This document shows positions 16,909 to 25,147 of a DNA stretch of 49,838 nucleotides, piece after piece. The translations under genes were made by a program, and so were the position numbers. Location: the NCBI GenBank assembly GCA_964512645.1, contig CAZEJS010000023.1:1-49838 (forward strand), written 5' to 3'. A model generated the notes under the pieces. It was given only the letters and a program-made list of their open reading frames with translations, did not search any database and was not told the DNA's origin. Each line of letters begins with the position of its first letter. Within the stretch, counting starts at the first letter, position 1. The DNA comes from CAZEJS01 sp964512645. GTDB lineage: Bacteria > Actinomycetota > Geothermincolia > Fen-727 > Anoxymicrobiaceae.

Positions 16909-17823
16909 ATGAGAACGAGAAGCCGACCCGTAGCGACGCTGGCGGCCTGCGTTCAGCTCTGCGGGCTGTGGCTGGCGTGCTCCCCGGGGTGGTTCGGCCA
17001 TATCCGGTATGCGACCCCACTCGTGCACGCCGACGACCACCGCGACCTTGCCGCGCAGGCGCTCCGCCACCTGGTACGTGAACGTCTCGTCGCCGGCAGG
17101 TCGAGGCTGGCGCGCCGCTCGGCGGAGATAGCGAGCGCCTGCGGGATGCTCGACCGCGACGAATCGGAGATGAGCAGGACCCCGGGACGGCTGCGCTGGG
17201 AGTACTCCCACATGTACGACCCGGTCGCCCGCCGCGGCATCGACGACCGCCGTGACCCCAACGCGCTTGTCGAGTTCGAGGATTTCTGGCAGCGCGCGCT
17301 CCTCCATCAGCGCATAGGCAACGAGGCCAGGGCGGCGAAGTTCCTGGGGTACTGCTGCCACCTGCTGCAGGACATGGCCGTGCCGGCCCACACCCACTGC
17401 ATCGACCACGGGCTGCGCCCGAGGATCGCCGACAACCTCGAGCTGGTAGCCTCGTCGAGGCGTTTCCGCCTTCGCGAGCCCGCCGGCGCGCCTTACCGCG
17501 GCGAGGACGGGATGCACCTCTCCCTCTTCATCGCCATGGGCATCGAGTCGCGTGGCTTCGACTCCGAGGGTGACGGGCCCAACGAGCTGGCGGAGACGCT
17601 TGCCGGGTACTACGGCGAGCCCCTGTGGACTTCGGGGGGATGGAGGGGCGCCTACCGGGGCGAATCGTACTACCCCTGCCACAGGTTGCTGCCGTCATCC
17701 CCGCGCATCAAGCTTGTCGACCTGGTGACGCTGCGCAACTTCCTCATGGCGAGGGCGGCCGAACGCACCGCCCAGCTCCTGCTGCACTTCTCGGACCTCA
17801 CCGGCGCGGGGGAGGCGGCGTGA
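16909..17823 (+). CDS. Zinc-dependent phospholipase C / S1-P1 nuclease-like protein
   Basis: A 304-residue protein. The central segment FLGYCCHLLQDMAVPAHTH, with HADDH near the N-terminus and SHMYDP, matches the all-helical fold of zinc phospholipase C and S1/P1 nucleases, where histidines and aspartates bind three zincs. The N-terminus is arginine-rich then hydrophobic (LAACVQLCGLWLAC) and could be a weak signal or membrane segment. The ATG at 16909 has no ribosome site; a TACCAT hexamer 7 nt upstream suggests a leaderless start. The PHP gene overlaps its stop (GTGA), so they form an operon. Substrate (phospholipid or nucleic acid) is not resolved. Confidence 0.65.
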   Translation: MRTRSRPVATLAACVQLCGLWLACSPGWFGHIRYATPLVHADDHRDLAAQALRHLVRERLVAGRSRLARRSAEIASACGMLDRDESEMSRTPGRLRWEYSHMYDPVARRGIDDRRDPNALVEFEDFWQRALLHQRIGNEARAAKFLGYCCHLLQDMAVPAHTHCIDHGLRPRIADNLELVASSRRFRLREPAGAPYRGEDGMHLSLFIAMGIESRGFDSEGDGPNELAETLAGYYGEPLWTSGGWRGAYRGESYYPCHRLLPSSPRIKLVDLVTLRNFLMARAAERTAQLLLHFSDLTGAGEAA

Positions 17824-18479
17824 AGGTCGATCTCCACGTGCACACGAACCACTCGTCGCCGTGCAGCCTCATCGACCCCGAGAGGGCCGTAAGGGCGGCT
17901 ATGGCGGCGGGCCTCGACGGCATCTGCGTAACGGAGCACGACGAGATCGACGGCGCCCGGGTGGCCGGCGAGATCGGCAGGCGGCTTGGCTTCCCGGTGT
18001 TCCAGGGCATCGAGATATACACGGACATGGGTGACATGCTGGTCTACGGCCTCTATCGCAGCGCTCCGTCCTGGAAGATGGCCTTCGAGGAACTGCTCGA
18101 GCAGTGCAGGAGCTGCGGGGCGGTCATCGTGCCGGCGCACCCGTGCCGGGTGACCGGTGAGCTCGAGCGGCTCCACGGGCCGGAGCGCGTGGGCCGGCTG
18201 ATGGAGAGCGTGGACGCCGTGGAGACCCACAACGGGGGCTGCACCCCTCAGGGCAACGCCGCCGCCCTGGCGATGGCCTCGGCCTACGGCCTGCCCGGCA
18301 CCGGGGGCAGCGACGCCCACCACGAGTTCCAGATCGGCCGTTGCTATACCGTGTTCAAGGATAGCTTCGTTTCTGACGAACATCTCGTTGAGGCGCTGAA
18401 GGGAGGGCGCTTCCGCGGCGCCTTCGACGCGGGCGGCGGCGGATTGAAGGAGAACGACGGTTGCATCGCTTTCTGGTGA
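17820..18479 (+). CDS. PHP-domain metal-dependent phosphoesterase
   Basis: A 219-residue PHP hydrolase. All metal-binding motifs are in place: DLHVHTNHS (HxH), VTEHDEIDG, FQGIEIYT (Glu), VPAHPCR and GGSDAHH (DxH), expected to hold a trinuclear metal centre. Related stand-alone proteins hydrolyse nucleotide or sugar phosphates (YciV/RNase AM-like). The start is GTG 17820 in the sequence GGGGGAGGCGGCGTGA, overlapping the previous stop codon. A HicB-like gene begins inside its last 19 bases. Specific substrate unknown. Confidence 0.88.
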   Translation: MKVDLHVHTNHSSPCSLIDPERAVRAAMAAGLDGICVTEHDEIDGARVAGEIGRRLGFPVFQGIEIYTDMGDMLVYGLYRSAPSWKMAFEELLEQCRSCGAVIVPAHPCRVTGELERLHGPERVGRLMESVDAVETHNGGCTPQGNAAALAMASAYGLPGTGGSDAHHEFQIGRCYTVFKDSFVSDEHLVEALKGGRFRGAFDAGGGGLKENDGCIAFW

Positions 18480-18688
18480 TCCTCGAACGGACGGCCGAGG
18501 GGTTTTCGGCCTACGCGCCGGACCTGCCCGGCTGTGTCGCCTCCGGCGGCAGCAGGGAAGAGGCCGAGAAGAGCATGAGCAGGGCCGTAGAGCTGCACAT
18601 ACGCGACATTATCGAAAAGGGCCTGCCGATCCCCGAGCCGCGTTCGATAGCGGAGTATGTAGCCGTCCAGGAGGAAAGCGGCTCGTAG
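18461..18688 (+). CDS. HicB-family antitoxin-like protein, orphan
   Basis: A 75-residue protein with the HicB/UPF0150 core: FLVILERTAEGFSAYAPDLP followed by GCVASGGSREEAEKSMSRA and EKGLPIPEP. In HicAB systems this partly degraded RNase H fold neutralises the HicA mRNA interferase and represses the operon. No HicA-like gene with its short double-stranded RNA-binding fold is visible on either side, and there is no C-terminal DNA-binding helix, so this is a solo member. It starts at TTG 18461 with AAGGAG 8 nt upstream, overlapping the PHP gene by 19 bp, which suggests translational coupling. Confidence 0.75.
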   Translation: MHRFLVILERTAEGFSAYAPDLPGCVASGGSREEAEKSMSRAVELHIRDIIEKGLPIPEPRSIAEYVAVQEESGS

Positions 18689-18702
18689 CGGCTCCTGAAC
18701 CT

Positions 18703-18720
18703 CCGCGCCTCCCGGCGCGG
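18703..18720 (+). terminator. GC-rich stem-loop, possible terminator
   Basis: CCGCGCC (18703-18709) and GGCGCGG (18714-18720) form a perfect 7-bp stem with a TCCC loop just after the HicB-like gene. There is no T-run, so termination is uncertain. Confidence 0.3.
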
Positions 18721-18796
18721 GTGACACTGGCGCGCTCGACCCACAGCATATACACTTCAGCATTGGTACTTCCACGACGAACAGAGGGGGCCTGGC

Positions 18797-20443
18797 ATGA
18801 AGCACGCGCTGAAGAAGATCAAGTTCGCGGCGGACCGGGGGGTGACCTTCGGCAACTTCATGGACAAGCTCGCCGAGACCTACGGCGACCAGACGTGCTT
18901 CATCCTCGACAGGCCCATCGATTACTCCTTCATGTCCGGCACCAGGCAGAGCTTCGAGCAGTGGCGCGAGTTCACCGACCGCATGGCCCACGTGGTGACC
19001 GAGGAACTCGGCATCCGCAAGGGAGAGCGCGTCATCGTCGACATGTCCAACCGCATGGAGATACCTTTCACCTGCTTCGCCATCATGAAGGCCGGCGGGG
19101 TCGCGGTGCCGCTCAACTTCATGCTCACCGCGAAGGAGATATCCTACATCGCCGGTGACGCCGGCGCCCGGGTGATGATCACCGACAAGCCCGTCTTCGA
19201 ATTCCAGATCCGCGACAAGTCCGCCATACCCTCCATAGAGCGGTGGGCGGTCATGGACCGCGCTGGCGAGCTCGAAGGCGATTTCATCGAGTTGAAGCCC
19301 CTCCTCGAAGCCGCGCCCTCGACTTTCCCGGCGCCGCGGAAGGACCCTGACGAGCTGGTCGGGATCTTCTACACCTCAGGCACCACCGGCTTCCCCAAGG
19401 GCGCCATGATGACTTCGAGGAGCCTTCTGACTGCCCAGCGCCTGACCGCCGCCGTCGTCCCCGCGGGTGCGAATGACATCGGGGTCATGGCCCTGCCGCT
19501 CGCCCACCTTTTCGGGTTCGGCCTGACGCTCATCTCCCTGTCCGGCGGCATGACCGGGATGTTCGTAAGGTCTTTCGATCCCCACCGCATCCTCAAGGGT
19601 ATTCAAGACAGCAACGCGACCATCTTCGTGGGAGTGCCCGCCATGTACCAGATGATGCTGGAGGCGGGGCTCGACGACTACGACCTCTCCGGGGTGCGGA
19701 TATGGGGCTCCTCGGCGGACGCGATGCCCGACGAGATAGCCAAGGAGTTCGTCAAGCGGGGCCGGGTGAAGGTCGGGCCCTTCAAGTTCAAGTCGATATT
19801 CCTGGACGCCTACGGGATGGTGGAGCTCTCCTCTCTGACCTGCCTGAAGATGCCGCTGCCCGGCATCAAGTTCCCGCCCAAGTGCGTGGGCTTCCCGATG
19901 CCGCCGATACGGGTGCGGATACTCGACGAGGCCGGTAGAAAGGTACAGACCGGAGAGGTCGGAGAGCTCTGCGTGAAAGGCCCCTGCGTGATGAAGGGCT
20001 ACTGGAACAAGCCCGAGGAGACCGCCGCCCAGATGGCCGACGGCTGGTTCAGGACCGGGGACATGGCAAAAAAGGACAGGATCGGGCGGGTGTTCTTCGC
20101 CGACCGCAAGAAGGACGTGGTGAAGAGCGGCGGTTACTCGGTCTTTTCCGTGGAAGTGGAGCAGGAGGTTCTGGAGCACCCGGCGGTCGCCGACGTCGCC
20201 GTGGTGGGGATCCCGCATCCGACCAAGAAGGAGGTCCCCATCGCCGTGTGCATACTCGAGGAGGGCGCCTCGGCCAGCGGCGAGGAGCTCCACGCCTGGT
20301 GCCGCGACAACATCGCGCGGTACAAGAGCCCCAGGGCAGTGGTTGTCGTCACCGCGGAGGAGATGCCCCGCACGCCGACGATGAAGATCCTCAAGCGCGA
20401 GCTGCGCACCCGCTACAGTGATATGTTCGCGGGCGAGGAGTGA
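18797..20443 (+). CDS. AMP-forming acyl-CoA synthetase
   Basis: A 548-residue ANL-superfamily ligase that activates a carboxylic acid to its CoA thioester through an acyl-adenylate. The P-loop-like motif FYTSGTTGFPKGAMMT, the A5-type motif DAYGMVE, the hinge GWFRTGDMAKKDRIGR and the C-terminal lysine region (MPRTPTMKILKREL) are present. It most resembles medium/long-chain fatty acyl-CoA ligases, but the acid is not defined. The ATG at 18797 follows AGAGGGGG by about 7 nt. No operon partner overlaps it, though a GNAT gene follows 73 bp later. Confidence 0.9.
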   Translation: MKHALKKIKFAADRGVTFGNFMDKLAETYGDQTCFILDRPIDYSFMSGTRQSFEQWREFTDRMAHVVTEELGIRKGERVIVDMSNRMEIPFTCFAIMKAGGVAVPLNFMLTAKEISYIAGDAGARVMITDKPVFEFQIRDKSAIPSIERWAVMDRAGELEGDFIELKPLLEAAPSTFPAPRKDPDELVGIFYTSGTTGFPKGAMMTSRSLLTAQRLTAAVVPAGANDIGVMALPLAHLFGFGLTLISLSGGMTGMFVRSFDPHRILKGIQDSNATIFVGVPAMYQMMLEAGLDDYDLSGVRIWGSSADAMPDEIAKEFVKRGRVKVGPFKFKSIFLDAYGMVELSSLTCLKMPLPGIKFPPKCVGFPMPPIRVRILDEAGRKVQTGEVGELCVKGPCVMKGYWNKPEETAAQMADGWFRTGDMAKKDRIGRVFFADRKKDVVKSGGYSVFSVEVEQEVLEHPAVADVAVVGIPHPTKKEVPIAVCILEEGASASGEELHAWCRDNIARYKSPRAVVVVTAEEMPRTPTMKILKRELRTRYSDMFAGEE

Positions 20444-20516
20444 GGGCGGCCCCGGCTTCCCTCCCGCTCTTCGGGCCGCGTAGCGTGACGCTCCTGCCGC
20501 GACGAATGGAGTGAAG

Positions 20517-21158
20517 ATGGGAGATACCGTGCGACCGGCGGCGGTGGACGACTGCAGGGTTCTCGCGTACCACGCCTACCTGGCCGGGAAGAGCCACCTG
20601 GAGACCTCGGTGTACGACTGCATGTTTCCGGGGTTGCCGGGGCCAACCGACGCCCGGCTCACCCTGTTCGAGAACCTCATGAAAACCACGGCGGTCTCCT
20701 GGCTCCATTACTCCTTCTGCAGCGTCGCCGAGGTCGACGGGCAGGTCGCCGCTTCCCTCAGCCACTACCACGACCGGGACGGGGCCTACAGGGGGCTGGC
20801 GCGGGCCCTGCGGGAACTCGGCTGGGAGCGCGAGGACCTGGTGTCGATGGCCAGGCGCATGCGGCCGTTCGTCGAGGCGGACCTCGGGCTCGAGGATGAC
20901 TGCATGCGGATCGAGAACGTGGCGACATCCCCGGCGTACCGGCGACGCGGGCTGGCGTGCGCGTTGATAGAGGATGCCGCCTCCCTGGGGCGCAGGGAAG
21001 GTTTCAGGACGCTTCAGATAGGCATGCTCGCGGGGAACGACCCCGCCATGGCCGTCTACCGGAAGATGGGGTTCACGGTCATCGAGGAGAAGAACGTGCC
21101 CGCCCTGGAGGCGCTGGTGGGCAGCGCCGGCATGGTTCACCTCAGGCTCGAACTGTAA
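20517..21158 (+). CDS. GNAT-family N-acetyltransferase
   Basis: A 213-residue acyltransferase of the GNAT fold. The acetyl-CoA pyrophosphate loop is seen in VATSPAYRRRGLACALIEDA (the RRxGxA motif) and the terminal strand in GNDPAMAVYRKMGF. The N-terminal half is larger than in minimal GNAT enzymes and could shape the acceptor site. The start is ATG 20517, with GGAG 5 nt upstream; the GTG two codons earlier is too close to that site. The acceptor is unknown. Convergent with the CrtI-like gene. Confidence 0.85.
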   Translation: MGDTVRPAAVDDCRVLAYHAYLAGKSHLETSVYDCMFPGLPGPTDARLTLFENLMKTTAVSWLHYSFCSVAEVDGQVAASLSHYHDRDGAYRGLARALRELGWEREDLVSMARRMRPFVEADLGLEDDCMRIENVATSPAYRRRGLACALIEDAASLGRREGFRTLQIGMLAGNDPAMAVYRKMGFTVIEEKNVPALEALVGSAGMVHLRLEL

Positions 21159-21194
21159 ACCCCGTTCCCCCGCGCCCGCCGCGGCGCCGCCGGC

Positions 21195-22739
21195 TCAGAG
21201 GCGCTGCCAGTCGTTGACCAGCATGCTCGACGCCGCGATACCCGACAGCATGACCAGTGGGACGCCGCCGCCCGGGTTGGTGCACTGTCCCGTCAGGTAA
21301 AGGCCCTCGATGCTGCGCGACCGGTAGTTAGGCCTGAACGGGCCCATGTTGGAACCGCTCATCTCCAGCCCGAAGAAAGACCCCTCGGGAAGGAGCAGCC
21401 TGCGCTCCAGCTCTACGGGGGTGACGGAGTCCACCCACTCGACGTTGGATTTCAGGCCGGGGAACGCCCTCCTGTCCAGCGAGTCTATGCAGTCCCACGC
21501 CCATTCCTCGGCGATGTCGTCCCACTCGTGGTACTTGAGCTTGTAGGGGGCGATGTAGATGGCCGAGAGGACCTGCTTCCCCTCCGGGGCGAGGTCCGGG
21601 TCGTCGTGCGAAGCGCAGCTCACCAGGAACGCGCCGTCGTCGGGGCGGTAGAGGAGCCCCTTGTCGTAGAACTCGTGGAAGAGGTTGTCGAACTTCTGCC
21701 TCCCGGTGAGGAGCACCGTGAAGTGGGAGCGCACCGAGTCCATCTTCTCCTTGAGCCCGACGTAGAATGTGGGGGCGGGGATGGAGCAGGGCTGGTTCCT
21801 GACCGCGCGCTTCACCGCCCACGGCAGGTGCTCTGGCCCGACGAGGTCGAGGTAGGTGGTGCGCGAATGGGCGTTGGAGATGACCGCCCTGGCGGATATC
21901 TCGTCTCCACCCACCAGGCGCACTCCCTGCGCCTTCCCGTCCTTGACCACTATCTTTTCGACCCTGGTCTCGAACCTGATCTCGCCCCCGAAGCCCTCCA
22001 TTATCCTTCGCAGCGCCTCCGGGATGGCGATCATCCCGCCCTTGGGGTAGTAGTAACCCATCCTGCCCATGTAGGTGATCATCGAGAGCAGCCCGGTGCA
22101 CCGGAACGCCGGCAGCGCCGCGTACAGGTTCTCCCACCCGAAGAGCAGGCGTATCCGGTCGTCCTCGAAGTAGCTGTTCACGACCTTGTCGAGCGTTCGC
22201 GAGGCCAGCCGGGCGTTGACCGAGAGCGAAGGAAACAGCTCCTTGCGGGCCGCGAACCTGGCCAGCGAGGTGAGCTTGGTGATATCGCGCAACTCGGGCA
22301 TGGGGACTTCGAGCGCTCCCAGGTACAGGTCGAAAATCTTTTTCATGTCATTGCAGTAACGGTAATACCCGTTGACGTCGACGGGGGAGATCGAGGCGAC
22401 CACGTCGGCCATCTCGTCGATGTCCCTGGGGAGCAGCGTGCGGGTGCCGTCGTCGAGGACGATGTCGTACACGGGGTCGATGAGCCTGTAGTCGAGGTAA
22501 TCCTCGAGGCGCAGGTCGAGCAGCTCGAAGAGCTTGTAGTACATCTCGTGCCCGATCACGAACACCGCGCCCACGTCGGGCTTGAACCCGTCGTGGTCGT
22601 AGTTGGAGCAGCAGCCCCCTATGCGGTGGCTCTGCTCGAGGACCAGCACCTTCAGGCCCTCTTTCGACAGGAGCGAGGCGCAGGTGAGGCCGCCGACCCC
22701 GGATCCTATGACCACAACGTCGTAATCGTACCGCGTCAT
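21195..22739 (-). CDS. CrtI-like FAD-dependent oxidoreductase (phytoene desaturase family)
   Basis: A 514-residue flavoprotein. The N-terminal FAD fold VVVIGSGVGGLTCASLLS and the family C-terminal motif LYLTGQCTNPGGGVP mark the phytoene dehydrogenase/carotene isomerase group. No carotenoid synthesis genes (crtB, crtE) are near, so a carotenoid role should not be assumed; related enzymes act as retinol saturases or on other polyenes. The ATG at 22739 has AGGAGG about 9 nt upstream. A 62-residue membrane protein gene lies 34 bp upstream on the same strand and is probably cotranscribed. Confidence 0.85.
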   Translation of the reverse strand: MTRYDYDVVVIGSGVGGLTCASLLSKEGLKVLVLEQSHRIGGCCSNYDHDGFKPDVGAVFVIGHEMYYKLFELLDLRLEDYLDYRLIDPVYDIVLDDGTRTLLPRDIDEMADVVASISPVDVNGYYRYCNDMKKIFDLYLGALEVPMPELRDITKLTSLARFAARKELFPSLSVNARLASRTLDKVVNSYFEDDRIRLLFGWENLYAALPAFRCTGLLSMITYMGRMGYYYPKGGMIAIPEALRRIMEGFGGEIRFETRVEKIVVKDGKAQGVRLVGGDEISARAVISNAHSRTTYLDLVGPEHLPWAVKRAVRNQPCSIPAPTFYVGLKEKMDSVRSHFTVLLTGRQKFDNLFHEFYDKGLLYRPDDGAFLVSCASHDDPDLAPEGKQVLSAIYIAPYKLKYHEWDDIAEEWAWDCIDSLDRRAFPGLKSNVEWVDSVTPVELERRLLLPEGSFFGLEMSGSNMGPFRPNYRSRSIEGLYLTGQCTNPGGGVPLVMLSGIAASSMLVNDWQRL

Positions 22740-22773
22740 TTGCAGTGACCTCCTACTGGTTACGGTCCGGGTT

Positions 22774-22962
22774 TCAGACGAATACGCGGAGCCACATCTC
22801 GCGGCCTTCGTACATGAGCTTGGCCAGCCGGCTCCGCTTCTCGTCGGGCAGGCTGAAGCCCACCAGCCAGCCGATCGCCGCCCCTGCCGCCAGCAGGAGG
22901 AACAGCTTCCTCAGGCGGTGATTCTTCGGGACCGGCACGGGCCTTTCTTTCTTCTTGCCCAA
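22774..22962 (-). CDS. Small basic single-span membrane protein
   Basis: A 62-residue protein with a lysine- and arginine-rich N-terminus, one hydrophobic helix (about 20-37, LFLLLAAGAAIGWLVGFSL) and a basic C-terminal tail with a Trp. I recognise no family. The start is TTG 22962 with GGAGG 5 nt before it, a strong site that supports the call despite the short length. It precedes the CrtI-like gene by 34 bp and might anchor or assist that enzyme, but this is only suggested by context. Confidence 0.6.
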   Translation of the reverse strand: MGKKKERPVPVPKNHRLRKLFLLLAAGAAIGWLVGFSLPDEKRSRLAKLMYEGREMWLRVFV

Positions 22963-22994
22963 AGCTCCCTCCTAACGCTTCGATCGCCCCGCCT

Positions 22995-23025
22995 ATTCTA
23001 ACCGATTATCACGGAACGGGGTCAA
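22995..23025 (-). promoter_or_regulatory. Promoter of the small membrane protein/CrtI-like operon
   Basis: Minus-strand TTGACC (23025-23020) and TAGAAT (23000-22995) are separated by 19 bp, 32 bp before the TTG start at 22962. The hexamers are good but the spacer is long. Confidence 0.4.
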
Positions 23026-23065
23026 GAACTGCACTTGCTGGTCAATTCCGGTTTCGCCTGGCGTG

Positions 23066-23080
23066 CCCCCCTTCCGGGGG
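23066..23080. other. Stem-loop in the leader of the amidase gene
   Basis: CCCCC and GGGGG arms around a short TTCC-containing loop lie about 65 bp upstream of the amidase ATG. No T-run follows, so it may be a leader hairpin rather than a terminator. Confidence 0.3.
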
Positions 23081-23143
23081 TCGTGAAGGACGGTTCTTCG
23101 CCGCGGAAGAAGTAGGAAACAAAAGGAGCGAAAGGAAGCGCGA

Positions 23144-25102
23144 ATGCGATTCAACAGGTGGTGGAAATTCGTGTCGCCGCTCGCGCTGGTGGCGCTGGTT
23201 CTGACACTGGGGACGTGCGCGCCGGCGGCGGCGTCGGGGGGCAGCGTCGCCATGGGCGCCTCCGGGACTTCCAGGGAGTGGTACTTCGCCGAGGGCACGA
23301 CCAGGCCCGGATTCATCACGTACATGACCGTCATGAACCCGAACGCGCGACGGGCGGACCTCGTTTTCACCTACATGCTCGAGGGGGGTCGGTCGGTGAC
23401 GGCCGCGCGCGCGGTCGCCCCGATGAGCCGGTTCACGCTGGATGTCTCCGAAGACGTTGGGGCGGACAGGGACGTGGCCACGTTTCTGCGCAGTTCCCTC
23501 CCGGTGGTCGCCGAGCGCCCGATGTACTTCTTCTACCAGCGCAAGTGGGACGGCGGGCACGTCTCTCCCGGGGCAACTTCCCTGTCAAACGATTGGTGCT
23601 TCGCCGAAGGGACCACGCGCGAGGGGTTCACCACCTACTTCGCCGTCGTGAACCCCGGGAGTGAGGCGGCGCGGGCGACCTTCACGTACATGACCGCGGG
23701 GGGGAACACCGAGGAGCGTACGCATTCGATCGAGGCCGGGAGCCGCTTCACCGTGGACGTGGCCGACGAGATAGGGCCCGGTCAGGACGTGGCCACGTTC
23801 CTGCACAGCTCGCTCCCGGTGGTCGCCGAGCGCCCGATGTACTTCAGGTACGGCGGTGTCTGGGACGGCGGGCACGACTCGCTGGGCTCTCACGGGCTTT
23901 CCACCGACTGGTACTTCGCGGAGGGCACGACCCGGCCCGGGTTCAAGACGTACCTCGCGGTCGCCAACCCGGGGACGGTGGAAGCGCGGATCGACCTCAC
24001 CTACATGCTCGGGGAGGGTTCCCCCGTGACCAGGAGCCACGCGGTGCGTCCGCGCTCCAGGTTCACAGTGGACGTGTCCGACGACGTCGGCCCGGGCCGT
24101 GACGTCGCCACCCTCCTGCGCTGCTCCGTGCCCGTAGTCGCCGAGCGACCGATGTACTTCGAGTACGCCGGCGCCTGGGACGGGGGCCACGATACTCTCG
24201 GGGCCGTGGGCCTCGACACCGATTGGTACTTCGCCGAAGGCACGACCAGGGACGGCTTCTGTACCTACCTGGCCGTGGTCAACCCGGGGGACGTCGAGGC
24301 TCGGGTCGCTTTCACTTACATGACCGGTTCCGGGAAGCCCTTCTCGAGGACGCACACGGTACCCGCCAGGAGCAGGTTCACCATCGACCTTGCCGGCGAG
24401 GTCGGCCCGGGGGAGGACGTCTCCACCTTCGTTCACGGCTCGCTGCCGGTGATCGCCGAGCGCCCTATGTACTTCCGCATCCCCTTCAAGGCGGTAGTGT
24501 GCGTCGACCCCGGGCACTCCGGCCGGACCGGCGACGAGATCGACCCGGCCACGGGGTTGAACGTCGGCGATAACACCGGCCGCCCGGGGGAGCTCGAGGA
24601 CATCTGGAAGCTCGCCCTCGTCGAGGCGGAGGTCCTTCGACGGGCGGACTACGAGGTGAGGTTCACCAAGGGTTCCGCCGGCGAATACCGCTCGCTGAGA
24701 GAGCGCGCGGACGCCGCGGCGGCGTGCTCGGTATGGGTGCGGCTCCACTACGACGACTCCGGCTACACCGGGGTGATGCGCCCGCCGGTCAACGGCGCGC
24801 GATGCCCGGCGTCGGACCCGTCGCGCGTCACCATGGTGGACCCGGGCGTGGCGGGCGCCAGCGATACCCTGGCGCGGGCCCTGTCGGGGCCAATGGGGCT
24901 CGCGGTGCGCGACGACACCGGTGGAACCAGCCGCGGGAACTCGACACCGCCCGGGCACCCCACCTGCCTCATCGGGAGCGTGCTGTCGAAAGTCCCGGTG
25001 GTGTGCGTCGAGCACCGGGTCGCGGACGTCAGGGGCGCGCCGTGGACGGTAGCCGCCGGCCTGGTCAAGGGCCTGGACGCCTACTTCGGCTTCGAGGAAT
25101 AG
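23144..25102 (+). CDS. Secreted N-acetylmuramoyl-L-alanine amidase-like protein with four WYFAEGTT repeats
   Basis: A 652-residue exported protein. Residues 1-31 form a signal peptide (SPLALVALVLTLGTC...AAA). Four repeats begin at W46, W151, W256 and W361, exactly 105 residues apart, each with W(Y/C)FAEGTTR...TY...V.NP...FTYM...RFT.D...DV.TF...PV.AERPMYF. The C-terminal domain (about 450-652) resembles Amidase_3: VVCVDPGHSG (H458), a Glu in the ELEDIWKLAL stretch, RLHYDDSG and VVCVEHRV give the zinc ligands and catalytic Glu. It probably cleaves peptidoglycan stem peptides while the repeats bind the wall or extend from it. The ATG at 23144 has GGAAG about 5 nt upstream. Confidence 0.88.
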   Translation: MRFNRWWKFVSPLALVALVLTLGTCAPAAASGGSVAMGASGTSREWYFAEGTTRPGFITYMTVMNPNARRADLVFTYMLEGGRSVTAARAVAPMSRFTLDVSEDVGADRDVATFLRSSLPVVAERPMYFFYQRKWDGGHVSPGATSLSNDWCFAEGTTREGFTTYFAVVNPGSEAARATFTYMTAGGNTEERTHSIEAGSRFTVDVADEIGPGQDVATFLHSSLPVVAERPMYFRYGGVWDGGHDSLGSHGLSTDWYFAEGTTRPGFKTYLAVANPGTVEARIDLTYMLGEGSPVTRSHAVRPRSRFTVDVSDDVGPGRDVATLLRCSVPVVAERPMYFEYAGAWDGGHDTLGAVGLDTDWYFAEGTTRDGFCTYLAVVNPGDVEARVAFTYMTGSGKPFSRTHTVPARSRFTIDLAGEVGPGEDVSTFVHGSLPVIAERPMYFRIPFKAVVCVDPGHSGRTGDEIDPATGLNVGDNTGRPGELEDIWKLALVEAEVLRRADYEVRFTKGSAGEYRSLRERADAAAACSVWVRLHYDDSGYTGVMRPPVNGARCPASDPSRVTMVDPGVAGASDTLARALSGPMGLAVRDDTGGTSRGNSTPPGHPTCLIGSVLSKVPVVCVEHRVADVRGAPWTVAAGLVKGLDAYFGFEE

Positions 25103-25147
25103 GCCGAGGCCGGCGCCGCCTCCTCCGGCCTGGAACGCCGGCGCGGG

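Noticed and set aside
21195..22739. Carotenoid biosynthesis cluster
   Set aside because: The CrtI-like fold is clear, but no phytoene synthase or other carotenoid gene is adjacent, so the pathway is not supported.
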